From: Methylophaga sp.
Lineage (GTDB): Bacteria > Pseudomonadota > Gammaproteobacteria > Nitrosococcales > Methylophagaceae
Length of the DNA: 36,420 nt
Assembly: GCA_002733715.2 (NCBI GenBank)
Contig: NVWQ02000032.1
Coordinates: forward strand, 1-36,420
Direction of reading: 5' to 3'
Part shown: positions 1 through 8,346 of the stretch, piece after piece
How positions within the stretch are numbered: the stretch's first letter is position 1
Layout: every line of letters begins with the position of its first letter
Program-made: the position numbers and the translations under genes
The notes under the pieces: generated by a model
Database searches by the model: none
What the model saw: the letters and a program-made list of their open reading frames with translations, nothing else
What the model was told of the DNA's origin: nothing

Positions 1-144
1 GGGGGGGGCTGATAGTTTAGGTATTAGCCATGGCACTAAACTACTGAAAGCCTATCAACCACTCGAGATTGTTTTCAGGTTCAGAACTGGTTAGATACGA
101 ATACGTCTCGAACATCATAACCAGCAATAATCATATTCAACAGG
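1..144. other. Left edge, no supported gene
   Basis: The window opens with eight G residues, which may be a contig edge or sequencing artefact. One frame (from base 2) stays open for about 31 codons to a TAG near 95. It could be the tail of a truncated gene, but nothing recognisable is encoded. No function is proposed. Confidence 0.3.
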
Positions 145-190
145 CATAAAAAAGCCATGATAGGTTACCCCATCATGGCTTTCTATTTTT
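145..190 (-). terminator. Rho-independent terminator, probably bidirectional
   Basis: A 14-bp stem with one mismatch (151-164 with 169-182, containing AAAGCCATGAT / ATCATGGCTTT) has a short loop. An A-run lies on its left (T-run on the minus strand) and a T-run on its right. It sits 30 bases past the stop of the minus-strand VPxPA-tailed gene and would end that transcript. The T-runs on both sides mean it could also stop transcription from the left. Confidence 0.8.
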
Positions 191-211
191 TACTTAATGC
201 TTCTTTAAAAA

Positions 212-775
212 TTAAGCAACTTTGTTCGCTTTGCGACGTAAACCAAAGAAACCTAATAATGCAGGAGCAAACAATAAAGCTGCTGCTGGAATTGGGACAG
301 CACCAGGTGCTCCTGGTCCAGTTCCTGGTGGAACACTAGTAATTCCTGTTAAAGTAATTTGAACCGGTGTAAGCATTGTATCAATACAACAGTTAGTGCC
401 GGTAAAGAAGTCCCAAGTTCCATTACCAATAACAAGGGGATCCGTGAAGAACCAATCATCATTTGCTCCCGAGCCAGCATTGCCCGTATTATCATCCCAG
501 CCAGTGAGAACGCCGCTTGTAAGCATGTCATCTCTATCACTATTATTCAAGAAGCCCGTCCACTGTGCTGTAAATAGTGGAATACCACCTTGGCTTATAT
601 GAATACCTCCATTCGCTGTTGAGGGTCCACTCTGGTTGCCATGCCAATGCTCTCCCCATAAGGTAACGGTTCCATTACCATGATCTTTCCAACCAAAGGT
701 TACTAAATGTGCCTGCGCTACTGTGGAAGCAAGTAGGAGGCACGCTATACTAAAAGTACTTTTTACAATGTTCAT
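212..775 (-). CDS. Small exported protein with VPxPA / PEP-CTERM-type sorting tail
   Basis: The protein is about 187 residues from the ATG at 775. An upstream in-frame ATG at 859 lies inside the riboswitch, and the 775 start has its own AGAGGA ribosome site, so 775 is preferred. Visible parts are an N-terminal signal peptide ending near AQA-H, a Gly/Asn/Trp-rich middle (many DD, GN and WH pairs, one CC pair) with no family I recognise, and a C-terminal tail. The tail is VPIPAAALLFAPALLGFFG followed by LRRK, the layout of PEP-CTERM/VPLPA-CTERM anchors processed by an exosortase. A proline/glycine-rich linker precedes it. The tail closely matches that of the protein at 20087, so both probably use the same sorting enzyme, which is not in this window. 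The leader carries a predicted c-di-GMP riboswitch. The middle domain's function is unknown. Confidence 0.85.
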   Translation of the reverse strand: MNIVKSTFSIACLLLASTVAQAHLVTFGWKDHGNGTVTLWGEHWHGNQSGPSTANGGIHISQGGIPLFTAQWTGFLNNSDRDDMLTSGVLTGWDDNTGNAGSGANDDWFFTDPLVIGNGTWDFFTGTNCCIDTMLTPVQITLTGITSVPPGTGPGAPGAVPIPAAALLFAPALLGFFGLRRKANKVA

Positions 776-795
776 AAATCTTAATCCTCTTTCAA

Positions 796-880
796 CGTAA
801 CCCAGCCATCTTGGGTGAACATTTAATTCAAGATCTGTGGCTTTCCGCACTTGGTTCACACCAAGGTTGGCCTAGCTAAA
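796..880 (-). promoter_or_regulatory. Cyclic di-GMP-I (GEMM) riboswitch
   Basis: Read on the minus strand, a GCCAACC segment leads into a 6-bp P2 stem (850-855 with 860-865) closed by a GTGA tetraloop of the GNRA type. Next come the core CGGAAAGCC, a P3 stem (808-813 with 829-834), and the 3' core GGCTGGGTTAC. This is the order and spacing of the GEMM-I aptamer. The residue equivalent to G20 of the Vc2 aptamer appears to be G, which favours c-di-GMP over cGAMP. The SD of the downstream gene lies only about 8-13 bases past the aptamer, so control of translation is the simplest guess. Assigned by eye, not with a covariance model. Confidence 0.82.
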
Positions 881-924
881 AATCATGTTCCTTATGCAGG
901 AACGCCGTAAAACGCACTAGTCCG

Positions 925-980
925 CCCATGCGTAGAGATTATCTCCCATAAAATCATTGTAAACCCATGCATTAGAGATT
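925..980. repeat. Direct repeat CCCATGC(N)TAGAGATT, two copies
   Basis: Near-identical 16-17 base copies lie at 925-940 and 964-980, about 39 bases apart. They bracket the candidate promoter of the riboswitch transcript. They could be paired protein-binding sites. The rest of the 881-1120 gap holds a GTACT/AGTAC palindrome (1024-1035) and a CCCC/GGGG hairpin (about 983-1000). I see no gene there. Confidence 0.5.
936..963 (-). promoter_or_regulatory. Possible promoter for the riboswitch transcript
   Basis: On the minus strand TTTACA (958-963) and TAATCT (936-941) are 16 bases apart. The predicted start near 928 would place the aptamer about 50 bases into the RNA. The -35 is good and the -10 mediocre, so this is tentative. 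Confidence 0.3.
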
Positions 981-1120
981 TCACCCCCTAGAATTGGGGT
1001 ATCGCCCGCATTGATATATTATTGTACTAAAGTACTAGATCCTACTGTTTTAAATAGAGTATGCTAACCCTATATTTTTAACGCTTTACTCTAAGTTTCT
1101 CAAATTTTGGAATAAAAAAC

Positions 1121-2062
1121 ATGTCATCACTTGAAAATGAACCTAACACATGGGAACGTGGCGTTTTAGAAGACTTAGCCTTCGCCGCACTGAAAGAGCA
1201 ACAAAAATCTCGTCGATGGGGTTATATTTTTAAAGGCTTTATTGCCTTATATTTAGTTGCGCTATTGGTGGTGATGTTTTCATCAAAAAGTATAGCTATT
1301 CACAGTGAGACACATACTGCACTGGTTGATATTACGGGTGTGATTGCTGCTGATGCCGAGGCCAATGCTGATACTGTTATTACAGGTATTCGTGATGCCT
1401 TTGACAATGAAAATGCTAAGGGGCTTATTATTCGTTTAAACACCCCAGGTGGCAGCCCGGTTCAGGCTGGAATTATTAACGATGAAATTAATCGCTTGAA
1501 AACTACCCGGCCTGACTTCCCTATTTACGCCGTGATTCAAGATGTATGTGCTTCTGGAGGTTATTATATTGCTGTGGCTGCCCAAGAAATTTATGCTGAC
1601 AAGGCCAGTATTGTCGGATCAATTGGTGTGCGGATGGATACGTTTGGCTTTACTGATGCGATAGAGAAACTAGGCATCGAGCGCCGCTCGATCACTGCGG
1701 GCGAAAATAAAGCCTTTCTTGATCCCTTCTTACCGGTGCGAGAGCAAGATATTCAACATGCTCACACCATGCTTGATAATATTCATCAACAATTTATTGA
1801 TGTGGTAAAGCAAGGTCGTGGTGATAGATTAGCCAATAATCCTGATCTGTTCTCTGGTCTTTTTTGGTCTGGTGAACAAGCATTACCCTTGGGGCTTATC
1901 GATGGTTTAGCCAATAGTAGCACTGTTGCTCGTGATATTATTGGTGCTGAAGATATTGTAGATTACACATTACGGCCTAGTGTTTTAGATCAGTTCGCTG
2001 GTAAACTCGGTGTCAGCATTAGCCAGTTTCTGTCGAACGCTTCAACTATAAAGCTAAATTAG
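1121..2062 (+). CDS. sppA: Signal peptide peptidase SppA, short form (S49 protease)
   Basis: This membrane-bound serine protease degrades cleaved signal peptides. It has 313 residues, the size of the short single-domain SppA rather than the double-domain E. coli enzyme. A short cytoplasmic N-terminus is followed by one membrane segment (about 35-53), then the S49 fold. The nucleophile is Ser145 in ASGGYY and the likely general base is Lys197 in GENKAF. That 52-residue gap matches the Ser147/Lys199 dyad of Bacillus SppA. NTPGGSP (107-113) and VGSIGV (165-170) are further family motifs. It starts a plus-strand run reaching through adk to the pilus genes. The SD is weak (a TGGAA about 8 bases before the ATG). 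Confidence 0.93.
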   Translation: MSSLENEPNTWERGVLEDLAFAALKEQQKSRRWGYIFKGFIALYLVALLVVMFSSKSIAIHSETHTALVDITGVIAADAEANADTVITGIRDAFDNENAKGLIIRLNTPGGSPVQAGIINDEINRLKTTRPDFPIYAVIQDVCASGGYYIAVAAQEIYADKASIVGSIGVRMDTFGFTDAIEKLGIERRSITAGENKAFLDPFLPVREQDIQHAHTMLDNIHQQFIDVVKQGRGDRLANNPDLFSGLFWSGEQALPLGLIDGLANSSTVARDIIGAEDIVDYTLRPSVLDQFAGKLGVSISQFLSNASTIKLN

Positions 2063-2076
2063 AATCTAACTAACCA

Positions 2077-2916
2077 ATGTCGCTCACTCCTATAGCATTA
2101 GTCGAAAGAACGCCTGAACTGGCCTCGCCACCGACAGTTTATAACAAGCTGTCGTCAATGCTAAATGATGAAAATAGTTCAGCTGAACATATTAGTGCCG
2201 TCATCAACACTGATCCCGCATTAGCCACTCGATTACTCAAAATAGTCAATAGCGCCTTTTATGGTTTTCCATCGCAAATCGCCACAATTTCACGTGCCAT
2301 TACTATTATTGGTACAACCGAGCTGACAAATTTGGTGCTGGCCACCTCTGTTATCAATTCATTCAAAGATATTCCCGATAGCCTAATTAATATAAATGAG
2401 TTTTGGCATCAAAGTCTTAGCTGTGCTATTGCTTCAATGTATATTGCCAAGCAGTGCGGCCAACGTGCCACCGAACGTTTTTTTATTTTAGGTTTATTGC
2501 ATAATATTGGTAGCTTAGTGCTATATCAAACTCTGCCTGAGCTTTCTAAACAAGTATTGATGGCTGCACGTTTTGATAATGAACCCGTGCACCAAGCTGA
2601 GAAACGAATCATTGGCTTTGATCATTGTGAAGTAGGTCTGGCATTAAGCCAAGCATGGCGCTTACCGCCATCAATAGGGGAAGTTATTCGTTATCACCTA
2701 TCACCCTCAGAAGCTGAAAGTTTTCCTACTGAAACCGCGATTATTCATCTCGCTAATATTGTTGTTGGAATAGCACGCCAAGGTGATGATGCAACCGTGT
2801 CAATAGAACCGGAGGCATGGGATTTATTACAGCTAAATACTGATGTATTACCTGAAATTATCCATCAAATGAACGAACAGCTTGAAAACATTACTTCTGT
2901 AATGTTAGATTCATAA
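2077..2916 (+). CDS. HDOD domain protein
   Basis: This 279-residue protein is almost entirely one HDOD domain. It has the typical ALATRLLKIVNSAFYG segment and the SRAITIIG helix, then LLHNIGSLVL where many relatives have HD rather than HN. HDOD proteins resemble HD hydrolases but usually lack activity and act as signalling scaffolds, often near chemotaxis, pilus or c-di-GMP genes. It starts 14 bases after sppA with little SD, suggesting co-transcription. It lies a few genes before a pilus cluster and shares the window with a GGDEF enzyme and a PilZ protein, so a signalling role is plausible. No partner domain is present. Confidence 0.88.
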   Translation: MSLTPIALVERTPELASPPTVYNKLSSMLNDENSSAEHISAVINTDPALATRLLKIVNSAFYGFPSQIATISRAITIIGTTELTNLVLATSVINSFKDIPDSLININEFWHQSLSCAIASMYIAKQCGQRATERFFILGLLHNIGSLVLYQTLPELSKQVLMAARFDNEPVHQAEKRIIGFDHCEVGLALSQAWRLPPSIGEVIRYHLSPSEAESFPTETAIIHLANIVVGIARQGDDATVSIEPEAWDLLQLNTDVLPEIIHQMNEQLENITSVMLDS

Positions 2917-2951
2917 ATTAATAGTAAAAATTATAGATTTTAGAGGTAAAC

Positions 2952-3599
2952 ATGAGAACAGTTTTATTAGGCGCACCCGGTTCAGGAAAAGGCACACAAG
3001 GGGTTGTGCTTGCAAAGAAATATAATATCCCCCAAGTTTCTACGGGCGATTTATTACGTGCTGCTGTTAGTGCAGGCTCTGAACTAGGCAAAAAAGCAAA
3101 AACGGCAATGGATGCCGGTGCGTTAGTATCGGATGATATTGTAATTGGCTTGATAAAAGAACGTTTAGCAGAAGAGGATGCTAAAAACGGTTATATCCTT
3201 GATGGTTTCCCTCGCAATATTGCACAAGCCGAAGCCCTAGATTCAATGCTTTCAGGGCTTAATCAACCTTTACAAGGTGTGGTATTGCTCGATGTTGCCT
3301 TTGATGAATTATTACAGCGCTTAACGGGACGTCGTACCTGCAAAGACTGCGGTGCAATTTACAATATTCATTTATCACCCGCGAAGGTCGAAGGGCATTG
3401 TGATGCATGTAATGGTGAATTGTTCCAACGTGCTGATGATAATGAAGAAACAATTGGTAACCGACTTAATGTTTACCAAGAACAAACCGCACCTTTAATT
3501 GATTTTTATACTAAGCAAAACAAATTGCACAGTGTTGCCGGTGTCGGTGATGTTAATGAAATTGCCCAAGCTGTTAGCGCGGTGTTTGATACTTTATAG
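2952..3599 (+). CDS. adk: Adenylate kinase
   Basis: The enzyme interconverts ATP + AMP and 2 ADP in the cytoplasm. It has 215 residues, the normal long-form length. The P-loop GAPGSGKGT is at 7-15, the AMP-site segment STGDLLR at 30-36, and DGFPRN at 84-89. The LID has four cysteines (C130, C133, C150, C153) in the zinc-binding arrangement of many bacterial and archaeal forms, unlike E. coli Adk. An AGAGG SD sits before the ATG. A sugar kinase follows only 3 bases after the stop, implying translational coupling. Confidence 0.97.
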   Translation: MRTVLLGAPGSGKGTQGVVLAKKYNIPQVSTGDLLRAAVSAGSELGKKAKTAMDAGALVSDDIVIGLIKERLAEEDAKNGYILDGFPRNIAQAEALDSMLSGLNQPLQGVVLLDVAFDELLQRLTGRRTCKDCGAIYNIHLSPAKVEGHCDACNGELFQRADDNEETIGNRLNVYQEQTAPLIDFYTKQNKLHSVAGVGDVNEIAQAVSAVFDTL

Positions 3600-3602
3600 C
3601 TT

Positions 3603-4466
3603 ATGGCAAAAATTCTTGCTGTTGGTATCGCCACACTCGACATTATTAATACGGTCGATAGTTATCCATCAGAAGATACCGAAGTGCGCGCCCTCTCCCA
3701 GCGAAAAGTTCGAGGGGGTAACGCAACTAACACCTTAGTCGTATTAAGCCAGTTAGGACATCAATGCCATTGGGCCGGTGTATTAATTGATGAACCAGAC
3801 AGCGCCATCATTCAGCAAGAATTAACACAATTTAATATTGATAGTTCGGCTTGCCGCGTCATAACTGATGGGAAAATGCCTACTTCTTATATCAGTGTTA
3901 GTCAGGAAACGGGTAGCCGCAGTATTGTTCATTTTAGAGATTGCCCTGAATTTAGCTTTACTGATTTTGAAAAAATTGATTTAACACTATTTGATTGGAT
4001 TCATTTTGAGGGTCGAAATATCGATCAAACAAAGCTGATGTTGCATTATCTTGCTGAACATTACCCCTCTATCCCCTGTTCTCTCGAAATTGAAAAACCT
4101 CGCGCCGACATTGAAAGCTTATTTTCACTGCCCTCTATCCTGCTATTTTCTCAAAATTATGCCGTTGCTCATCATCGCAAAACAGCCCAAGAATTATTGA
4201 ATTCATTACCAAAAGGAATTGTCGCTAGCTGCACTTGGGGAAATCAAGGTGCATGGGCGATAAATAAAGAGCAGAATTTATTTCATAGTAAAACTTATGA
4301 TCCAGACAATGTGGTCGATACATTAGGCGCAGGGGACACGTTTAATGCTGCATTTATTGACGGACTACTCAATAAATTAGAATTATCTCAAGCGCTCACA
4401 AAGGCATGTGAATTAGCTGGACGAAAATGTGGTCAACAGGGTTTAACGAATTTAGTCAGAAAATAG
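3603..4466 (+). CDS. PfkB-family sugar kinase, ketohexokinase-like
   Basis: This 287-residue PfkB/ribokinase-family enzyme probably phosphorylates a sugar with ATP. The catalytic GAGDTF motif has its base at Asp245, and an RGGNATNT substrate-side motif lies near residue 37. Several stretches recall animal ketohexokinase (fructokinase) more than bacterial ribokinase: YPSEDTEVRALSQR, FEKIDLTLFDWIHFEGRN, EIEKPR, VVDTLGAGDTFNA and AGRKCGQQG all have close counterparts there as I remember that protein. Fructose to fructose-1-phosphate is therefore a reasonable guess, but the substrate is not proven. It has no SD of its own and starts 3 bases after adk. Confidence 0.85.
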   Translation: MAKILAVGIATLDIINTVDSYPSEDTEVRALSQRKVRGGNATNTLVVLSQLGHQCHWAGVLIDEPDSAIIQQELTQFNIDSSACRVITDGKMPTSYISVSQETGSRSIVHFRDCPEFSFTDFEKIDLTLFDWIHFEGRNIDQTKLMLHYLAEHYPSIPCSLEIEKPRADIESLFSLPSILLFSQNYAVAHHRKTAQELLNSLPKGIVASCTWGNQGAWAINKEQNLFHSKTYDPDNVVDTLGAGDTFNAAFIDGLLNKLELSQALTKACELAGRKCGQQGLTNLVRK

Positions 4467-4474
4467 AGTAACGT

Positions 4475-4843
4475 ATGTCGCATCATTTTTTATGTAAACA
4501 ACAAGAAATAATAGAAGGTAATCCTCGTGATTTTAGCTTAGAGCTTGAATCGGGAAAGTTTGAATTATTCCTAGTTAAACATGACGGTATTATCTACGCT
4601 TACAAAAATCAATGTCCCCATCTGGGCATTCCTTTGAATTGGCAGCCTGGCGAATTTTTATCACTAGAGCTGACACATATTCAATGCTCGACTCATGGCG
4701 CCTTATTTAATCTTGATAATGGTTATTGTATTTTAGGCCCTTGTGCAGGTGAATCTTTAACATCACTTACTGTTGAACAGCGTGATGATGAATTATGGCT
4801 ACAGCTTGATTCACTCATTCCCATAACTGAAAAAGTGGCTTAA
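4475..4843 (+). CDS. Small Rieske [2Fe-2S] protein
   Basis: This 122-residue cytoplasmic protein consists of one Rieske domain. Cluster ligands are C47-P-H49 and C71-S-T-H74, with LNW between them as in stand-alone Rieske ferredoxins. It lacks the signal or membrane anchor of a bc1 Rieske subunit and the large C-terminal domain of ring-hydroxylating oxygenases. Likely an electron carrier or redox cofactor of unknown partner. Its TAA shares one base with the ATG of the pilus ATPase, so it is probably in the same transcript. That linkage may be incidental. Confidence 0.88.
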   Translation: MSHHFLCKQQEIIEGNPRDFSLELESGKFELFLVKHDGIIYAYKNQCPHLGIPLNWQPGEFLSLELTHIQCSTHGALFNLDNGYCILGPCAGESLTSLTVEQRDDELWLQLDSLIPITEKVA

Positions 4844-6573
4844 TGGATATCAAAAAACGCATTAGAATTGGCGACCTTTTAGTTGAAAATAAATTAATTT
4901 CTGAATCACAGCTCACTTCAGCCCTTACAGAACAAAAGAAAACACGCCGAAAATTAGGCAGAACACTCATCGATTTAGGCTATATCGAAGAATCGCAACT
5001 ACTGCGTTTACTGTCTAAACAACTTAAAATTCCTTATCTTGATCTTCGTCAACACCCTATTGACTTAGAAACATTCCATTCATTACCTGAAATTTATGCA
5101 CGCCGATTTAGAGCGATAGCATTGAGTAAAGAAGATGGGAAAGTGTTAGTCGGCATGGCTGATCCAACAGATATATATGCCTATGATGAGTTACAAAAAG
5201 TATTAAAATCCCCTATTGATATTGCAGCAATTAGTGAAACTGATCTACTTAAACATATAGATGCTGATTATCGAAAAACAGACCAAATTGACTCGCTAGC
5301 AGAAGTGCTCGATGATGAACTGGCCGAAAGTGATTTTGATCTTCAGTCAATAACACAGTCAACTTCAACTGCTGACGCACCGGTAGTCAAACTATTACAA
5401 GCAATTTTTGAAGATGCCGTAGCAACACAAGCATCAGATATACATATTGAGCCAGATGCTACCGTGCTCAGAATCCGTCAACGAATAGACGGTGTATTAC
5501 AAGAACAAATTGTTGATGAAACCCGGATTGCTAATGCCCTCACCTCTCGTTTAAAACTGATGGCAAGCCTCAATATTTCTGAAAAACGCTTACCTCAAGA
5601 TGGACGATTTAATATTAAGGTCAATAAGAAAAACATTGACGTTAGGCTATCAACAATGCCAACGGTGCACGGTGAATCTGTAGTAATGAGATTGCTTGAT
5701 CACTCAAAAGGCATGCTAGATTTCAGTAAATTGGGCATTCCCGATAATATTCTATTGCCACTACGCCAATTAATTAAAAAACCTCATGGTTTGATATTAG
5801 TGACTGGGCCAACAGGTAGCGGTAAAACCACAACACTTTATGCCGCATTAAACGAGATTAATACACCTGAAACTAAAATTATAACCGCAGAAGATCCTGT
5901 CGAATACCAGCTACCTCGCATCAATCAAGTACAAATTCATAACAAGATCGGTCTTACTTTTCCAACCGTATTACGTACTGCCTTACGCCAAGATCCTGAT
6001 GTTATTCTCATTGGTGAAATGCGCGATCAAGAAACAGCTGAAATTGGTTTAAGAGCTGCAATGACGGGGCATTTAGTTTTTTCTACTCTGCATACTAATG
6101 ATGCAATTAGCACTGTGAGTCGTTTGCTGGATATGGGCGCAGAGGATTTCTTACTGGCATCATCATTACAAGCAGTAATGGCACAACGGCTTGTTCGTCG
6201 TTTATGTCCCGAATGTCATAAACCCCACACGCTTGATGAGCAAGAACAACACTGGCTCTCCCAATTACTAGGTTCACCTACACAGCTGCCTGAGCTTTAT
6301 CAAGCTGTCGGCTGCCACCAATGTAAAAATATAGGGTATAAAGGTCGGGTTGGTGTTTATGAATTATTAGTTATGACAGCTGAATTAACCGATGCTTTAC
6401 AGCAGGGCAATATTACCTCCTTTATCGCCTTAGCGACCCAACAACAGCAAAATAAAACATTAGCCAGTAATGCCGTTGAATTGGCTAAACAAGGTATCAC
6501 CAGTTTAGATGAAATTATTCGTATTGCCGGTGATCTTGATATTAACGTGCCTTCGAATACAGCAGTAAAATAA
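4843..6573 (+). CDS. mshE: MshE-like pilus extension ATPase with c-di-GMP-binding MshEN domain
   Basis: This hexameric cytoplasmic ATPase of the GspE/PilB/MshE family (576 residues) drives pilus extension. The N-terminus has two 24-residue MshEN motifs: R8-Q31 (starting RIGDLL) and K37-Q60 (starting KLGRTL), separated by five residues. This is the tandem layout known to bind c-di-GMP in Vibrio MshE. The lead Arg of the second motif is Lys here, a conservative change. The Walker A box GPTGSGKT is at 322-329, followed by the Asp box, the Walker B-like DVILIGEMRD, and a four-cysteine CPEC...CHQC zinc site. It is one of several visible c-di-GMP links in the window. The platform protein follows after 3 bases. 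Confidence 0.93.
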   Translation: MDIKKRIRIGDLLVENKLISESQLTSALTEQKKTRRKLGRTLIDLGYIEESQLLRLLSKQLKIPYLDLRQHPIDLETFHSLPEIYARRFRAIALSKEDGKVLVGMADPTDIYAYDELQKVLKSPIDIAAISETDLLKHIDADYRKTDQIDSLAEVLDDELAESDFDLQSITQSTSTADAPVVKLLQAIFEDAVATQASDIHIEPDATVLRIRQRIDGVLQEQIVDETRIANALTSRLKLMASLNISEKRLPQDGRFNIKVNKKNIDVRLSTMPTVHGESVVMRLLDHSKGMLDFSKLGIPDNILLPLRQLIKKPHGLILVTGPTGSGKTTTLYAALNEINTPETKIITAEDPVEYQLPRINQVQIHNKIGLTFPTVLRTALRQDPDVILIGEMRDQETAEIGLRAAMTGHLVFSTLHTNDAISTVSRLLDMGAEDFLLASSLQAVMAQRLVRRLCPECHKPHTLDEQEQHWLSQLLGSPTQLPELYQAVGCHQCKNIGYKGRVGVYELLVMTAELTDALQQGNITSFIALATQQQQNKTLASNAVELAKQGITSLDEIIRIAGDLDINVPSNTAVK

Positions 6574-6576
6574 ATA

Positions 6577-7806
6577 ATGGCTGCTTTTCAATACAAAGGT
6601 CGAATTTCACAGGGTGAGTCCGTCACGGGTGAGCTGGAAGCAAACTCAAGCAACGATGCCGCCAGCCACTTAATCAACATTGGTATTACGCCTATCGATA
6701 TTGCTGCTGCTAAAGTTGAACAGGCTAATGCACTAGAAAAAATTCAAGATCTACTTGATAACCCAATACCCGATACTAATGAACTGATAATGTTCAGCCG
6801 TCAAATGGCAACACTACTTAAAGCGGGCATTTCAATCTTGCCAACCTTACAAGGCCTTCAAACACATATGGTCCATAAAGGTATGCGTAATGCTGTGGGA
6901 GAAATTGCCACAGATCTCGAAGCAGGTCGCACGCTTGCAGGTAGCATGCAAAAGCATCCTAAAATTTTCTCCAACTTATTTATCAGCATGATGAACGTGG
7001 GTGAAAACACCGGGCAACTCGACATTGCATTTCAGCATATCTATAAATATTTAGAAATTGATAAAGAAACTAAAGATCGCGTTAAAGAAGCGTTACGCTA
7101 TCCAACATTTGTAATGATAGCAATGGCTATTGCTATCGGCATCATCAACCTAATGGTGATCCCTCAATTTGCCAAAACATTTGAAAGTTTTGGCAGTGAA
7201 CTGCCATGGGCAACCAAAATATTAATGGCAACATCACAATTTACGGTGGATTATTGGCAATACATTTTAGTTGGGTTAGTCATTGCATTTATGGGCATCA
7301 AGGCTTATATCAAAACCGATGAAGGAAAATATAAGTGGGATCGTCAAAAACTACGATTACCTCTCGTCGGCACTATTATAAACCGTGCTACGCTTGCCCG
7401 ATTCTCACGCGCCTTTTCAATGGCTTTTCGTGCTGGCGTGCCTATCACCCAAACCTTAGTTATAGTGAGCCGTGCCGTTGATAACAGCTATATTGAAAAA
7501 AGAATTTTAGATATGCGAGACGGCCTAGAACACGGTGAGTCATTGACTCAGACTGCAGTTGCCAGCAATTTATTTACCCCTTTAGTGCTACAAATGATAA
7601 ATGTAGGTGAAGAAACTGGCGCGGTGGACGATATGTTAGATGAGGTCGCCAATTTTTATGAACGCGAAGTCGAATATGATACAAAAAAATTAAGCAGTGC
7701 TATAGAGCCAATTATGATAACCGTAATTGGAATAATGGTATTGATTTTGGCCCTAGGCGTATTTCTACCGATGTGGGATTTGGGTAGTGTTGCAATGGGG
7801 CGTTAG
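6577..7806 (+). CDS. mshG: Inner-membrane platform protein, GspF/PilC/MshG family
   Basis: This protein anchors the pilus motor in the inner membrane. It has 409 residues with the usual duplicated layout: a soluble N-terminal part, a first cytoplasmic T2SSF domain containing NELIMFSRQMATLLKAGIS, membrane segments near 172-195 and 217-240, a second T2SSF domain (ARFSRAFSMAFRAGVPI), and a last membrane segment near the C-terminus. GENTGQLD and GEETGAVDDML are the paired repeats of the family. It directly follows the ATPase, as in MSHA clusters. Confidence 0.93.
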   Translation: MAAFQYKGRISQGESVTGELEANSSNDAASHLINIGITPIDIAAAKVEQANALEKIQDLLDNPIPDTNELIMFSRQMATLLKAGISILPTLQGLQTHMVHKGMRNAVGEIATDLEAGRTLAGSMQKHPKIFSNLFISMMNVGENTGQLDIAFQHIYKYLEIDKETKDRVKEALRYPTFVMIAMAIAIGIINLMVIPQFAKTFESFGSELPWATKILMATSQFTVDYWQYILVGLVIAFMGIKAYIKTDEGKYKWDRQKLRLPLVGTIINRATLARFSRAFSMAFRAGVPITQTLVIVSRAVDNSYIEKRILDMRDGLEHGESLTQTAVASNLFTPLVLQMINVGEETGAVDDMLDEVANFYEREVEYDTKKLSSAIEPIMITVIGIMVLILALGVFLPMWDLGSVAMGR

Positions 7807-7834
7807 ACAAGATAGGTGAAGAAAGGATAGAACA

Positions 7835-8284
7835 ATGAAAAGACAACAAGGTTTTACGTTAATCGAATTAGTAATGGTCATTGTAATTTTAGGTATTTTA
7901 GCGGCTACCGCATTGCCAAAGTTCGTTAGCCTACAAAAAGATGCCAAGATTGCTAGTCTAAAAGGGATAAAAGCATCGTTGCAAACGGCAGCGCAAATTG
8001 GTCATGCAAAAGCTCAGATTAACAGTGTGAATCCAGCCATTGCTGTTTGGGTTGATATGAATAATAATGGCGTTACCACTGAAGCTGATGGCGATATTGT
8101 CGTAAGGTTTATGTATCCTGAAGCGTCGACAAGAGGTCTTGCAAATTTATTAGAACTCGATGGTTTCACTCAAGTTGGAGGGGAATTTCGACTCAATGGA
8201 CTCGATGGTTGTGAAGTTGTTTATGCTCATCCAACTGCACAAGGTGGCTCACCAACCTATACCATTACCGATACAGCCTGCTAA
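7835..8284 (+). CDS. Type IV pilin, probable major (MshA-like) subunit
   Basis: This 149-residue prepilin has a very short leader, MKRQQG, cut before F7 (FTLIE with Glu at +5), then a classic hydrophobic N-terminal helix to about residue 30. Two cysteines (C126 and C149) frame a C-terminal disulphide loop, as in MshA pilins. It has the best ribosome site in the cluster (AAGGA, 7 bases before ATG), consistent with a highly made structural subunit. A calcium-site-like run (DMNNNGVTTEADGD, near 74-87) resembles pseudopilin/EF-hand-like loops. MshB or a GspG-type role is possible. No second mshA/mshB copy is seen next to it. Confidence 0.88.
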   Translation: MKRQQGFTLIELVMVIVILGILAATALPKFVSLQKDAKIASLKGIKASLQTAAQIGHAKAQINSVNPAIAVWVDMNNNGVTTEADGDIVVRFMYPEASTRGLANLLELDGFTQVGGEFRLNGLDGCEVVYAHPTAQGGSPTYTITDTAC

Positions 8285-8346
8285 CGAGATAATTATTGGC
8301 TAATTTGGAACCAAGCCTTAGAAAAATTAAGTCAGGATTATCTTAT

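Noticed and set aside
157-339. Small plus-strand ORF over the left terminator and the VPxPA gene.
   Set aside because: Runs antisense through the C-terminus of a well-supported gene and its terminator hairpin.
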